From Mytilisepta virgata (Eukaryota; Mollusca; Bivalvia; Mytilida; Mytilidae): DNA of 64,000 bases. Positions 34,735 through 46,853 of this stretch are shown in pieces. The first letter of the stretch is position 1, and each line of letters opens with the position of its first letter. The translations under genes and the position numbers were made by a program. Under the pieces are notes generated by a model. That model was given only the letters and a program-made list of their open reading frames with translations, was not told the DNA's origin and searched no databases. Location of the stretch: positions 31,634,230-31,698,229 of the forward strand of contig CM051516.1 in NCBI GenBank assembly GCA_028015205.1, written 5' to 3'.

Positions 34735-35295
34735 TTGTCCACTTTTAACGGGAAATCTCTAATTTTGGACCGGTTACCACTGACATCTGTTGCAACAGAT
34801 GCATGTACATCAGGAGCTGGTGGCTTTTATGAAAATGATTGGTTTTATGTTAACTGGGGAAAAGATTTTCCCTTTGCATCTAATTTGCATATAGATGAGT
34901 TGGAAGCATTTTCTATTGTCCTTGCAGCAAAGCGTTGGGCGAGCGCATGGCGAAATAAGCGAGTTATAATTTTTTGTGACAATGCAGCAACAGTTAACTG
35001 TCTGAATAAATGTACTACATCAAAAAATTCGGTCTTGATGTCATATTTAAGAGAATTGTTTTGGTTGTCTGCAAAATATAATTCTCATATCAAAACCTTA
35101 CATATTGCAGGGAAGGAAAATGTATTAGCTGATATGATCTCTCGTTTGCATGTGCGCTCTATGTGTGAATCGTTTATGCGTTTTTATTTGCCTTGTCCTT
35201 TGTATGTGCATGATCTAAAATCACATATGTCTGGTAACTCCCTTGATTTTCTTTTGTCTAGGGTTACCGGGCTCCAGGGAGAAAGCAGCTCTTGA
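34735..35295 (+). CDS. YR retrotransposon RNase H domain
   Basis: The module carries the four acidic positions of RNase H: Asp22 in TDACTSGAGG, Glu55 in DELEAF, Asp82 in CDNAATVNCL, and Asp133 in NVLADMISR. It degrades RNA in the RNA:DNA hybrid during reverse transcription. The frame is open upstream of the Met at 34735 back to the frameshift near 34680, so the domain belonged to one polyprotein with the RT. The end overlaps the recombinase frame by about 50 bases. Confidence 0.8.
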   Translation: MSTFNGKSLILDRLPLTSVATDACTSGAGGFYENDWFYVNWGKDFPFASNLHIDELEAFSIVLAAKRWASAWRNKRVIIFCDNAATVNCLNKCTTSKNSVLMSYLRELFWLSAKYNSHIKTLHIAGKENVLADMISRLHVRSMCESFMRFYLPCPLYVHDLKSHMSGNSLDFLLSRVTGLQGESSS

Positions 35296-36205
35296 TGACA
35301 TTGTCCTCAATTTCCGGTGTCACACTTATGCAGAGTCAAATAAAAAGACATATTTGACTTATTTAAAGTCTTATGTAGCTTTTTGTAAATTAATACAAAT
35401 ACCTTTAATTCCATTAAGTAGGGATAATTTAGCTAGGTATATTGCACATTTATCCTGTCGCCTTCAATACAATTCTATATGTAATTAATTGTCTATTGTT
35501 AGAATTTTACACTTGGAGGCAAATCTGCCATCCCCCATTGACCATCACTATATCACTAATGTGCTGAAAGGTGCAAGGCGGGTTTTAGGCGATGAAAGGC
35601 AAGCAAAATTACCTATAACTCCAAAAATTTTGTTTCAAATTTTTGGCACTATTAATTTTCACAACACCAAAGATGTGACTTTTTGGGCAGCTTGCCTTGT
35701 TGCCTTCTTTTCCTTTTTCAGGAAATCTAATTTGTTAGTGCCATCTTTACAAGACTTTGATCCAGATAGGCATTTAAGCAGACAAAATATTCAATTTCAC
35801 CCTGAAGGTGTTATATTACATCTTAATAAGACTAAAACTATTCAGTTCTCTGAAAGGTCATTAGAGGTACCATTACCGGCTATTAGAAATTCTCCACTTT
35901 GTCCAGCTCAGGCCTTAATGTTAAGTTTTAAGCTAGTCCCATCTGGTATAGCCTCATGTCCTGCATTTTTATTCGAAGAAGGTGGACAGATTGTTCCTCT
36001 AACTCACTCTAGCTTTCTTACAAGGTTAAAGGATTCTTTGACGGAAATAGGCATTGACCCAACACAGTATTCAGGCCATAGTTTTCGCAGGGGTGGAGCA
36101 TCATTTGCCTTTCAATGTGGGATTCCAGGGGAATTAATACAAGCCCAAGGGGACTGGAAAAGTGTTACATACAAAAGGTATCTGGACCCTTCCTTTTCCT
36201 ATTGA
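35243..36205 (+). pseudogene. YR retrotransposon tyrosine recombinase, one in-frame stop
   Basis: The frame is continuous except for a TAA at 35486-35488. The N-terminal SAM-like core-binding part includes YAESNKKTYLTYLKSYVAFC. In the catalytic part after the stop, the first conserved Arg is in FFSFFRKSNLL (residue 78 from 35489), the H-x-x-R box is HSFRRGG (197-200), Trp is at 223, and the candidate nucleophile Tyr is 228 or 231 in SVTYKRYLD. The protein would integrate the circular cDNA. All catalytic residues survive, so the stop looks recent. Confidence 0.82.
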
Positions 36206-36268
36206 AAACAAGTGATGAAGTCTTTTGCTAAAGCCCTTCAACAGTAACTTCTACTTTCTACTATTTGT

Positions 36269-36400
36269 TTTTGGGCGTTTCATTGGAGTACCACAGATTT
36301 TTCAAAGGCTGTTTGTGCAAAATGAAAATATTATTGTTTCATTGTTAATTGTCTTTATATATGATGCAAAGATTAATTAAACTGTGGTTATTCGCCCAAA
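36269..36400 (+). repeat. Hairpin in the 3' tail of the YR retrotransposon
   Basis: TTTTTGGGCG...ACCACAG at 36269-36296 is answered by CTGTGGT...CGCCCAAA at 36382-36400, with about 85 bases between. YR elements carry complementary terminal pieces used to close the cDNA circle; this could be such a region or a termination hairpin. Confidence 0.4.
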
Positions 36401-36420
36401 CCTGTATTATGTTTTCCTCA

Positions 36421-37318
36421 ACCTATGTCTATGTAGTTATACATGGCGGTAGGAGTATGAGACTCCCATCTTGCTTCCAACCATGTGATAGCACCCCACC
36501 ATTTATGAGTTCACATTAGTTGTCCCACATACACACTACACTTATATAAGGCCATGGTATACATGGGAATAAGGGGGGAGGGGTCCACTTCCATAGTGTA
36601 CACGAGTTAATTACCAGATCTGTGGCATGGTCAACTATAAATTTGGACTTAGAAAATTTTACTGATGTTGGACCTGGAAAATTTGACTCAGATGTTGGAC
36701 TCAGAAAATTTTTTGTTCAACTGTTCAAACGTCACAGAAACATACCTAGTGTCTGAAAACCTCGCTTCATATAACAGCTTTTTTGTAAAATTCTTCAATT
36801 TGTCTTTTGACTTCTCATGAGATTTTTTGTCAGGAATTTAGTCTTTATGGGTCTTACAATAAAACATCAAAATTTTTGTTTTTCACCCCATTTGTACCAA
36901 GATGAAAACAGTTTTGAATGGGGAATTTCTATTGTAAAGGTGTCGGCCTGTACATGAAATCTCCATGGTGTTTGTAAATTTCCATAGATTTCCATGGAAT
37001 ATGGTGTATTTTTATGGAATATTATGGACTTTTCTCCGTGTTCATCAAATTACGGGAAATTCTCCTCAGATCTATGTGAAGACTCCGCAGATCTCTGTGG
37101 AGAGATTTTTTATGTCGAAAGAAATCTGCTAAGATACATGGAAAACATTTTCCTAAAATAATTATGTACGGAAATTTGTGGAAGTCGAAAAAGTTTAAGC
37201 CTGGAATATGGAAAATAGTGGAGATTTTGTACTTGCAAGTTCAGAAATGAATCTGAGATAGAGCTTTAATTAAAAAAATTATGCATCTTCAAGACCATAA
37301 GTCATACTATAAAGCATC
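36421..37318. other. Intron sequence with iterated short words
   Basis: 36640-36710 iterates gatgttggac...gaaaattt; 36960-37200 iterates tccatggaat and ctccgcagatct. It probably belongs to word-repeat elements like those at 13845 and 37319. No gene seen. Confidence 0.45.
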
Positions 37319-38105
37319 TGGTCAATTTGGCACCAGTACCAATGGTCATTTTGGGATCGTTAAATGGCCAATTCGGAACCGATAGTCAATTCGGGACTTA
37401 TCCATAGTCATTTGGGTTTGGGCACAACATACTATTGTATTCTAATCTAAATTTATAACAATATAATAACACATTATATCATTTCTGTAATATTTGAATA
37501 TAAAACTGAAGTTAGACAATTTATTTAAAACAATTAATCTATCATTTTCAATCGTGTAATCAGTTTTATATTCATAGTAAATTATAATTAATGAATCTTT
37601 GATAAAATATTTAATCAAGATTGGATAAGATAATTGTCATAATTAATCATGATCAAAGGAAATAATAAAAGACTAATAAGTTTTTTGTTTGTTTTGGTTT
37701 TACTCATCTTATAGTTTACATAGCTTGATGCAAGCTAAAATCCAAGCCTGTCTGAAACTTTTGTGTAAACCTAAGCTGAGAAATGACATAAAAGACATGA
37801 CTCTCTGGTTTGGGTAATAGATAACAACCATTGTTTTGACACCATGATGGTTGCCAATGATCTCTGGTTTAGGTAATAGATAACAACCATTGTTTTGACA
37901 CTATGATGGTTGCCAATGACTGTTTATCTAATAATTATATAATATCATGTTTTAACAGTATTTTCCAATTTGACATGCACCTAATTAGTTGGGTAATAAA
38001 TCATCCTGACACAGTGTAATATTAAATATTTAGAAGTGCCGATTTGACTAAATACTGGTATCGAATTGACAAGGTGCCGATTTGACCGAGTGCCAAAATG
38101 ACTTG
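37319..38105. repeat. Word-repeat element with 'GGTCAATTTGGCACC' ends
   Basis: The left end iterates ggtcaatttggcacc, ggtcattttggga and tcaattcggga; the right end has the reverse words gaattgacaaggtgccg, tttgaccgagtgccaaaatg. A 59-bp tandem duplication lies inside. No target duplication was identified. Confidence 0.5.
37802..37919 (+). repeat. 59-bp tandem duplication
   Basis: 'tctctggtttgggtaataga...gatggttgccaatga' occurs twice back to back (37802-37860, 37861-37919) with two or three differences. Confidence 0.92.
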
Positions 38106-38261
38106 TATTTGCTTTTTTTCTCACCACTTACGGTCATTTCGTGCATGTGATTTCGTGAATTCAAAACAATCCAGCAAATGTCTTGCATAACAAATTATAA
38201 TTTTGTCTATCGTTATGGAAGAAAAAATATTTTACTGAGAATTTTATAATATGCGTATTGA

Positions 38262-38441
38262 GCATATGAAGTTGTTGATTTGTTGGCAGGCAATGAAAAC
38301 GTGCTAAACGACGTCATCAATCATTTTGAATCGTCTGCTCGTAGACGACAAATTGCAAATGCATCGGAACCAGGATTTTGGCGAGATTGGGTGAAAGAAA
38401 TACCAACAATTAACTGGATGTGCTTGATAATCAACAGATAG
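38262..38441 (+). other. Exon-like open segment, family unknown
   Basis: 60 codons after a TGA read AYEVVDLLAGNENVLNDVIN, then SARRRQIANASEPGFWRDWV and KEIPTINWM before a stop. Use of CGA/CGT/GAC/GTC codons is unusual for this AT-rich region and suggests former coding sequence. AG dinucleotides at 38261-38262 and 38288-38289 could be acceptors; no strong donor is seen. It is on the strand opposite to the RNF213-like gene, in its 15.5-kb intron. Confidence 0.3.
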
Positions 38442-39594
38442 TTCAGATAAGTACATAATGGTTTATTTACCGGAACTTGATAACTTGTATAGTCTGTTCT
38501 TACTGGCACTGTATCGCACTACCAACGTTATTTCAACGTAATTTTGACATAATCTTGAAAAAATAAGTACCGCGATACACCATGTACAGTGAGATCCCAG
38601 TATAACACTTCCTAAGATTTAGCCCCTTAGCGAGAATACAGTCGATAATTAATAATTGTCTGTTTTATTCTAACTTATTACAAATTTGAGGTCACGACCA
38701 TTTTTTTTAAATCAAGCTTTTTCAGTTACTCTTTTTTGAAACCAATCAGTTCTTGATAATCATAAAGGCAGGGGAATTATACTATGTTTTGCCTACTTCA
38801 CATAAAAAGTTATGAATATTAATTTTCATTATGTATCTGCACAAAATTTATGGACTCAGTTTGACCACTGAAAACTTATCAATAAATGTCTGTACTGAAA
38901 AGAGCTTCTCTCAAAGAGAGCTCATGTGTTTACCCTTTTTAAACAGACATAATTTGACACTTAGACACACAAAATATTGGAGGTTTACCATTTACATAAT
39001 ACATACAGTATATTAGCCAGAGCATGGTGCTTTGTGTTTTCTTATTGCTTTTTGAGTTGAATGTGGTGTTGAAATACAGCAGAAGCAGTAAATCATAAAT
39101 TAGAATGAAGATTTCAACCTAGTGGCCAGATCTTATGGAAATATCAATATTTCACCAACACACTAAGAAGAAGTAAGGACTATAATGAATCAACACCTGT
39201 TGATAGTAGAGATATTTACAGAATGTAATGAAAATTACTTTACACCATCACAATCCCATTACTTGTCTATAAACCTCAGTCCACGGAATGGATTTTTTCC
39301 CTAATTTAGGCTAATTTTAGTACCTATAGTAAATCATTTTGAATCATTTCACTACTTGGCAAAAAGATGCAATTAGCTAGGTCATAACAGATAACTGATA
39401 TAACTAAAACTATTGCCTTATTTTGTTCAACAATGTCTTCCAGAGAAACAAAAATATTTCGGCTATGGAATTTTCAATGTAAAAGGGATAACTCTTAATG
39501 TGTGATTTTATTAAATTAAGTATTTCATTCCCATGAGGTTGCACTAAAATTAAAACATTTCATCTTATACATATGTTCTTATTTTTTTCTTCAG

Positions 39595-39728
39595 AATACT
39601 GTATAACCTGTGGGAAATGTTCCGAGAAAGAAATTGTACAGGCAATTAATGGAAAATGTTCTGATCTCAGAAAGGAACTACTGAATACATCAAAAACAAA
39701 AACAAAAATAATTGATTATTACTATTAG
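39595..39728 (+). CDS. Putative terminal exon of an unidentified plus-strand gene
   Basis: A strong tract, TTATTTTTTTCTTCAG, precedes 134 bases that read YCITCGKCSEKEIVQAINGK, then CSDLRKELLNTSKT and a Lys-rich tail ending DYYY-stop at 39726. AATAAA follows at 39754, 26 bases after the stop, as in a short 3' UTR. Three Cys in the first seven residues could be part of a finger or a disulphide-rich fold. Upstream exons are not certain; 38262-38441 is a candidate but its frame link is unproven. Confidence 0.4.
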
Positions 39729-40136
39729 ACTATATATAGCATATTGCTATTCAAATAAATAAATTACATGAACACAGTTGTTGTTTTTAAGTTTCCTTTA
39801 AGGAAAAGTAGACTGGCACTATCAGAATTTTGACAATATACTTAGGTCAGTAATAAAATCCTAAAAAAATAATTAGTATATTGAATGAAAATAATTGAGG
39901 AATTGATTTCAGTAGAAGTAGAAATGGACTTGAGTTACTCTTCATGTCATATTGAAAATGTTATAATCTTATCCCGTTTCAGCAGGGATTTGAAAGATAA
40001 AGGAAATTGATGTAAGGACCACAAAGCAATTTTCAGCATTATTTGATCCCCTTTCAGCCCATCTGATACATTTCTCCTATTATCTTTGGCACTTATAAGG
40101 AATAATTAGATTTATAAGTCAAACACTTATAAGTGA

Positions 40137-40300
40137 CTTGTAAGTGACTGATCATCTAGCTTATAAGTGGCTACACAGTGAAGTCCATTTATAAGTCAAG
40201 CATCTAATTTGCATACAAAATTCTGATCAGTTACATATATGTCACATATAGGTTAAACTGTGTAGCCGCTTGTAAGCTAAGATGATCAGCCACTTATAAG
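40137..40300. repeat. Hairpin with 43-base arms
   Basis: 40137-40179 pairs with 40258-40300 (gactgatcatctagcttat / ataagtggctacacag words). The arms also carry the ACTTATAAGT palindrome. The loop is about 78 bases. Confidence 0.8.
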
Positions 40301-40784
40301 TTACTGAGTCAGTGAATTATAATTTATTTCTGTAAGGGAAGGCAGTATGTCTTAACACAGCTAAGTCTGCCTTTGTGCACTAAGATCAGTAAATAAACCA
40401 TTAAAAACATGAAGAGGTGAAAATCTAATTGTAAATTTTTTATTAATTGGCAGATAATGATAATCCCCTGGGCACTGCATGACCCCATTAATTATAAGTA
40501 GTAATGTCAATGGAGATATTCTCCCAGCATGAAGTATAGATAGAAAGGGATACAGGCATTCCTGGCTTTCATTTCCTATCACCATGTCTGATTAAATTTA
40601 TTAACATTGGTCAATCCTCTCCCACCTGCAACTACATGTTGTCAGCTTTATTTATCTGGTCATAGCTGAAATTTGTTATCATTAACTTTGTTGGTATTCT
40701 GCAAGCAACATTACATCATTTTAACAGCTAAAATTTTGCTTTTCCCACCCTCCATATGAATAAGAAACAGAAAAATATTAAATA

Positions 40785-41514
40785 CAGTCGACTCTCATAT
40801 CAAACTCGCTTAGTCGAATTTTCGGACGAGTCAAATTTTTTCTGTGGTCCCAAATGATTAACAGTGCAAATATATGTATTTTGACTCTTGTTCTATCTCT
40901 AACTAAATTCTGAGTCCCAAATTATAAAAACAATGAAAATTTTATTTGTTATTTCAAATATTCATCATTTGTCAAAACATCACGTTGCGAATTAAATGTC
41001 TTCACAGTTAAGTTTTATTTCCGGTAATTGATAATCGTCACTGATTGATTTTTGTGCTACTGATTTATTGATAATTCACATTGATTGTTAAAATAATTCA
41101 TCTTGAGTAGATTTATTAGTGTCACATAGTCTACAAAGATTTTTTATCAACAACTTAATCAGCTTAAAGATCTATTGTCGTCTTGCTCTTGGTGCGTTCA
41201 CAGTACATGCAGTACGGACTGTCAAATCTTTTTGATCTATTGTAATTTTCTTCAACTATTTATTGTTTTTATAGATATAAAATGTTACACGTTAATTATA
41301 CAAGTATCTGAACATGAATAAATCAACTGAACTCTCGGTAGTATGTGTAAACTATCATTTTGCTCCGGCACCTACAGAGATTTTAGATTTACCAAATTTA
41401 GTAAATTACCTCCCTTCAAAACTAGAAAAATTTGTCAACTCCCTTTTAGTCTAATTTTGTCTATCTTGAATTTTTTCGTGGTACTACGAACTTCAAGATA
41501 ACGAGAGTTGACTG
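40785..41514. mobile_element. Pogo-like MITE with 'CAGTCRACTCTC' ends, 730 bp
   Basis: Left CAGTCGACTCTCATATC and right read inwards CAGTCAACTCTCGTTATC, with TA on both sides (40783-40784, 41515-41516). Such ends are common in pogo/Tigger-type elements of invertebrates. The interior contains no transposase. Confidence 0.75.
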
Positions 41515-41516
41515 TA

Positions 41517-42999
41517 ATTATTATTAGATGTTAAAATTTTCAATTGTACATTGTTTGTGTGTTAATAATATTTTATTTTCTATTTGGTAGACTGAAAAAA
41601 AGTCAGCGTATTACTGTTTACATAACTTTATCTATTAAATACATAACAAAGTACTATAAAAGTTTGGCTTAATCTTGACACAATCAATTAATCCCCTCTC
41701 AATATCCCCTTGGGACCCATAGGCTGGCCTGGTGTTAAGTAGTGTGTGTGCTTGTTGAGTAGAGTCCCAAATGGGCTCAGAGGCTAAATGATAATGAGTT
41801 GCTGCCTTGGAACCCATTGAGGAGACTAGTCTGGTTACCAATTGGTCATATATTATGAGGCAAAGTATATAAGACAGGTTTGGGCAAAATTAACTACAGT
41901 TTTACTTATTTGTCATTGTAAATGAAGATACAAATGACAAATATTGATTAATTATGTAACACTGTGGTGCTCCCACAAGGGCGGTATACTAAAAATTACA
42001 CATGAATAAAACACAATAACAAAAATAAAACATATAAAATAAAGGGTGTGGAGGGTGGGAAATTTGTATTTTAGCAAATTGCTCAATCTTAGCGTGGCGA
42101 TATCTAAAGATAAACTGACCAGGGAGACAAGGAAATGTCCAAGCATCAGGATGATCACATGAAAAGCAACTTGAGCAAGATCTTAATGATTGATTTAATT
42201 GGCTGACCCTATCTGATGACCAAATAAGGAGTGCAGACCAGACAAGCCGCAGTCAAGAATTCCTCTATATTATGTAATATTGGGCCTGACGCAGATTCAA
42301 AATACTTATACCAAACCTGATTGGTTTATGCATACCATGATGGCCATATAGAGATGAGATCCAAAGTTTCTAGTCCCGGCGTCTTTTTTAAATGATTATA
42401 TTATGCAATTTATAAAAGGCATCCTGCCTGCTTCCAGTAAATGCTGAATTTCATGTTCAATCTTAATACTATATTTACAGTAAATATTCACATTATATCT
42501 CTGTTCTTTATACTTGAGCACTGTCTCTGACTGAGAGTTGTTTTATGTGTAAGTTTCTTTGGCACTTGAATTTCTAACTTCGCACTGCTTGACTGGAGTA
42601 CAGTTTAAGGACACATTTGGTAGTTGCTGAGAAGTCTCTTATATAAATTATTAAAAACTGATTTATTAATTAGGGTTAAATGCCACTTTGGGAACAGATA
42701 TGGAGTAAAATGTAAAGACAATAATTTTCTAAGTTCTTTAGATCTCCAGTTACTGAAAACCAGCTCTGTTGCTAAATAAAGTTATATTTTGACACAAAAA
42801 CATGTCTCCACGTCTTCCCTCTGTTATCCTTCTTCATTAAACAGAACTATGATGCATACAATGGAATACATCGTAGTGTAATGAGGCATATGAAAGTAAA
42901 TATAAACTTGCTGACGGTCTATAATTGCATTAAGTTTCATATTTATATAACAAGCAATGTTAGAGGAGCTACAATAAGATTTGTACCACATATTCAACT
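41517..42999. other. Intron sequence with nothing firm
   Basis: A GC-richer patch at 41690-41830 gives a minus-strand ORF (VTRLVSSMGSKAATHYHLAS) without recognised motifs. The rest is AT-rich. Confidence 0.45.
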
Positions 43000-45320
43000 T
43001 GAGGCTCACAAGAGCCTCTATCACACACCTGGATCTATCTTGTCCACCTTCAGCATGACTAATATTTAAGTTTAGTAGTCAAAGTGGCTAGTTTTCCCGT
43101 AGGGTCCTATGTTAAACTAAGTTTGGTTGTAGTGGCAATTGGGGTCATCAGACACAATTCTGAAAGAAAACAATCTAAGGATCACTGCTGCCATGTCTGG
43201 TTCCAATTGGTCAAGTAGTTTCAGAAAAAAAGATCTTTTTAAAAATATTCTCATTATGTCCTATGTTAAACTAAGTTCAGCTGTGGCTGCAACCTTGGTT
43301 GACAGTCCAGGTCTACAGACATAATTCTTAAAGAGGACCATCTAAGGACCATTGCTGCTAAGTCTGGTTCGAATTGGTCAGGTGGTTTCAGACAAGATTT
43401 TTCACTGAATGTCCCCATAGGGCCCTATGTTGCATTAACTAAATTTGGCTATTGCAGCCATCTTGGTTAACAGTCAAACATTTTTCTGAAAGAGAACCTC
43501 CTAAGGACCATTTTTGCCAAGTCTGGTTCCAATTGGCCATGTAGTTTCATAGAAGAAGACTTTTGAAATTTATCCCCCCTTTTTTCTATTTTTAGTAAAG
43601 CAGCCATGTCTGTTGGAAGTCGATGATGCCGGAAATAAGTTGGCTACCCAAGGACCATTTCACCAAAGTTTGCTCCCAATTGGTCTAGTGGTTTCAGAAT
43701 AGAAGATTTTTCAATGAATTTTCCCATAGGGCCCTATGTTAAACTAAGTTTGGCTGTGGTGGCCATCTTGTTTAATAGTCTGGGTCATTGGACATAATTC
43801 TGAAAGAGAACTTCCTAAGGACAATTACTGCCACATATGGTTCCAATTGGATATTTTAACAGAGGGGTTTATCCCTTTCTGGTGTGTTCGGTAATGTTAA
43901 TGATTTTTGTCAGTAATTTGGGCCCACTGTCAGTAATCTCAAATTTCAGCATGAAAAATACCATAGGGAAACACGATGACCAACCATCAAAACATCTTAT
44001 ATTGTGTTGTGTCTAGAAACAATCCAAGTATTCATCATCAATGTAGTTAAAAGGCTTTTATAACTGGAAAATCAAGTGCAATTACAAAACATTTACACGA
44101 CCAGAAATTTAAAAAAAAAAAAAAACATTTTGGTACAAAACCAGAAAGCATAATTTCCGGAGGTAAATCCAGAATCCTTAATTTGAATCTAAAATCTGGG
44201 ACAATTATGGAAATTCCCTAATAGTAAACACCTCTGTTTTTAGTAACAGCAGCCATGTCGGTTGGAAGTCGGGGATGCCAGACATAAGTTTGGAAGGGGC
44301 CCACCCAAGGACCATTCCACCAAAGTTTGCTCCCAATTGGTGAAGTGGTTTCACAGGAGAAGATTTTTCAATGAATTTTCCCATATGGCCCTAAGTTTGG
44401 CTGTGGCGACCATCTTAATTAACAGTCAGGGTCATCAGGCATAATTCTGAAAGAGAACCTCATAAACAACATTACTGCCAAGTCTGGTTCCAATTGGCCA
44501 CGTAGTTTCATCGAAGAAGATTTTTTAAATTCATCCAACATGGTTGGAAGTCAGGGATGCCAGACATAAGTTTGGAAGGGGGCCACCCAAGGACCATTCC
44601 ACCAAAGTTTGCTCCCAATTGGGCAAGTGGTTTCACAGATTTTTCAATGATTTTTCCCATAGGGCCCTAAGTTTTGCTGTGGAAACCATCTTAATTAACA
44701 GTCAGGGTCATCTGACATAATTCTGAAAGAGAACCTCCTAAACAACATTACTGCCAAGTCTGGTTCCAACTGGCCATGTGGTTTCATAAAAGAAGATTTT
44801 TTAAATTCATCCCCCTTTTTTCTATTTTTAGTAACAGCAGCCATGTTGGTTGAAAGTCGTGGATGCCAGACATAAATTGGAAGAGGGCCACCCAAGGACC
44901 ATTCCACCAAATTTTGCTCACAATTGGCCAAGTGGTTTCAGAGGAGAAAATTTTTCAATGAATTTTCACATAGGGCCCTATGTTAATTTAAGATCATCTG
45001 TGGCGGCCATCTTTATAAACAGTCTGGGTCATTGGACATATTTCTGAAAGAGAACCTCCTAAGGACCATTACTGCCAAGTCTGGTTCCAACTGGCCATGT
45101 AGTTTCATATAAGATTTTTTAAAATTCATATCCCCTTTTTCTATTTTTAGTAACAGCAGCAATGTTAGTTGGAAGTTTAGGATGCCAGACATAACTTTGG
45201 AAGTAGGCCACCCAGGGACCATTTCACCAAAGTTTGGTCCCAATTGGCCCAGTGGTTTCAGAGGAGAAGATCTTTAAAGGAAAGTTTACGCTGGACGACG
45301 GACGACAACCGATGACAGAC
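43000..45320. mobile_element. Large GAGGCTC-family element, about ten monomers
   Basis: Begins cttgaggctcacaagagcct at about 43000. Monomers of 170-310 bp carry 'ctgaaagagaacctcctaag', 'ccaattggccatgtagtttc' and 'tcccatagggccctatgtta'. It ends in gacgacggacgacaacc near 45300 without the final hairpin. 43.86-44.22 kb is non-repeat sequence inserted in one monomer. Confidence 0.8.
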
Positions 45321-45970
45321 GCCAATTACTCTGTCAATTTTTTTGAGGATTGGGTAAAGTTGGTCTGGACAGAAGGACAGATGACTGGCAGAATTCTATA
45401 AATCCACCTAAATTTCATAAAAAAATTCGTTGTAGTGGAACCCGTTTCACAAGAAAAAAGATTGGCCTTAAGGTGAACATGCTCGAAGGTGCTTCTTGCA
45501 TGTCGTCCTTACTAAAAAGACTAGAATTGATTGCTCCCATCTTTAACCAATTACCCTGTATTAAAAAGTGAGGGTTAAAGTCTTGAGTCAGGCATATATC
45601 TTTCCAGTTTTAAGTCTTTTTGTCTACTTACACCTAAATGTTGCTTATATGCAAAACCATATCCATTCAGGATTTCTAATAATTTTTGATGCCTTTATTC
45701 CACCCAACTGTCCCCCTCCCCCAAGTTATTTAGTTGTTTTTCTTGTGATATGGGGTTTTCTCCACTACTGAAGACCACACAAACAACTTGTTGATGTTAT
45801 GATGTTTAATCTAATTGGATGTTGTCTTACTGATGCATACAACTTTCTTTTCATTTTAATACTGACTAGAAGGAACCTGCGATTCTCGCAGGAGGGGTAA
45901 GGGAGTCGATATTTGAGAGGTAAAACAAGTGGGGAAAAGCTGAAGTCTGTTAACAATACTGATGCTGTAG

Positions 45971-46161
45971 ATTAAAACAAAATTGTTAAGAGAGAGATTG
46001 CGAACAAAAACCGATATCATTGATAGTACAGTTTCAATTTTATGCGACAATCTCGGCGGGTGTCTTCAAGGAGGAGAAGACTCATACTTTGCTGGTGCAG
46101 CTGATTTTTATGGATGCGTGTTCATTGTGTATCCCCATACACCAGATATTGCTATTTACTG
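45971..46161 (+). other. Exon-like segment, weakly OTU-like
   Basis: After GATGCTGTAG at 45961-45970, 63 codons read IKTKLLRERLRTKTDIIDST, then VSILCDNLGGCLQGGEDSYF and AGAADFYGCVFIVYPHTPDI. The segment ends at TACTG|GTAACA, a fair donor at 46161. The 'GG-x-x-x-Y-x-A-x-A..GCVFIVY' pattern recalls the second half of OTU-type cysteine proteases, but the catalytic Cys and His parts are absent, so this is only a suggestion. The strand is opposite to the host gene. Confidence 0.35.
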
Positions 46162-46572
46162 GTAACAAATGCATTATCTCAACAAAAGAAGTGTATTGTC
46201 AATTGACGCTAGTGTACCGTTAATTGCAGCCTGTTGCATATAATTCAAAAATATAAATAGGAATTCCTTACAAAAAAGTAATAGTTCTAAATCAAAAATA
46301 ATTATAATTTGGGAAAAACAACACTGGCAAAGTAAAAATGTCCCCAGAAATAATAATCCTAGAAAAACATGCTTGTAAAGACCTTAAGCGGAAATTTTTA
46401 ACATAGTCTCCATTTTAATTTAGAAACTGAAATTTTCGATTAAACTTCAAAGATTTAAACCAAACCTTCTAGGATTGGAACTTGGCTTTGCATTTCATGA
46501 AGTATTCAAATGAGTGTGTGATTGTTAACAGATTTGATACTTATCTGAAGCACATAATTTTGAACAATAGGC

Positions 46573-46853
46573 TTTAAGGTATCCGAACCATAAATGACCA
46601 CGTGATTATTTAAAAGTTCCTGGATGTTCCATACAACGCAATTGAAATGACCTCAGTAATTATCGGCAAACTTCGGAAATGCCAATATAACTAACTTATT
46701 TTTACAGACTCTGCATATAAGCAACAAAGTGTGTTTCAACTTGAGAAAAATATATATACAAAATTCCAGCTTTAAATTGTTTGGTTCAGCCATTCACGGT
46801 CAAAAAGAGATACAATTTTCGATCATTATCTATTATGGTCCGGATACCTTAAA
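46573..46853. mobile_element. 281-bp MITE with 'TTTAAGGTATCCG' ends
   Basis: Left TTTAAGGTATCCGAACCATA and right read inwards TTTAAGGTATCCGGACCATA. The outer TTAA could be a target duplication, but flanks are uninformative. No ORF. Confidence 0.7.

Larger units (their letters stand above)
32560..36420 (+). mobile_element. Tyrosine-recombinase retrotransposon (DIRS/Ngaro-like), degenerate
   Basis: Order is gag-like, reverse transcriptase, RNase H, tyrosine recombinase, which identifies the YR class of retrotransposons: they integrate with a recombinase instead of a DDE integrase. No methyltransferase or aspartic protease was seen between the modules, so Ngaro-type organisation is more likely than classical DIRS. 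The copy is defective: gag and RT/RNase H are each split by a frameshift and the recombinase has one stop. The gag N-terminus is shorter than in the related copy at 20959, so the 5' end is deleted or rearranged. Terminal repeats could not be delimited; the outer coordinates are approximate. The element lies in the 15.5-kb intron, opposite in strand to the host gene. Confidence 0.85.

Noticed and set aside
34691..34735. Programmed frameshift between RT and RNase H
   Set aside because: No slippery heptamer or pseudoknot seen; a simple one-base insertion near 34680 explains the break, in line with other lesions in the copy.
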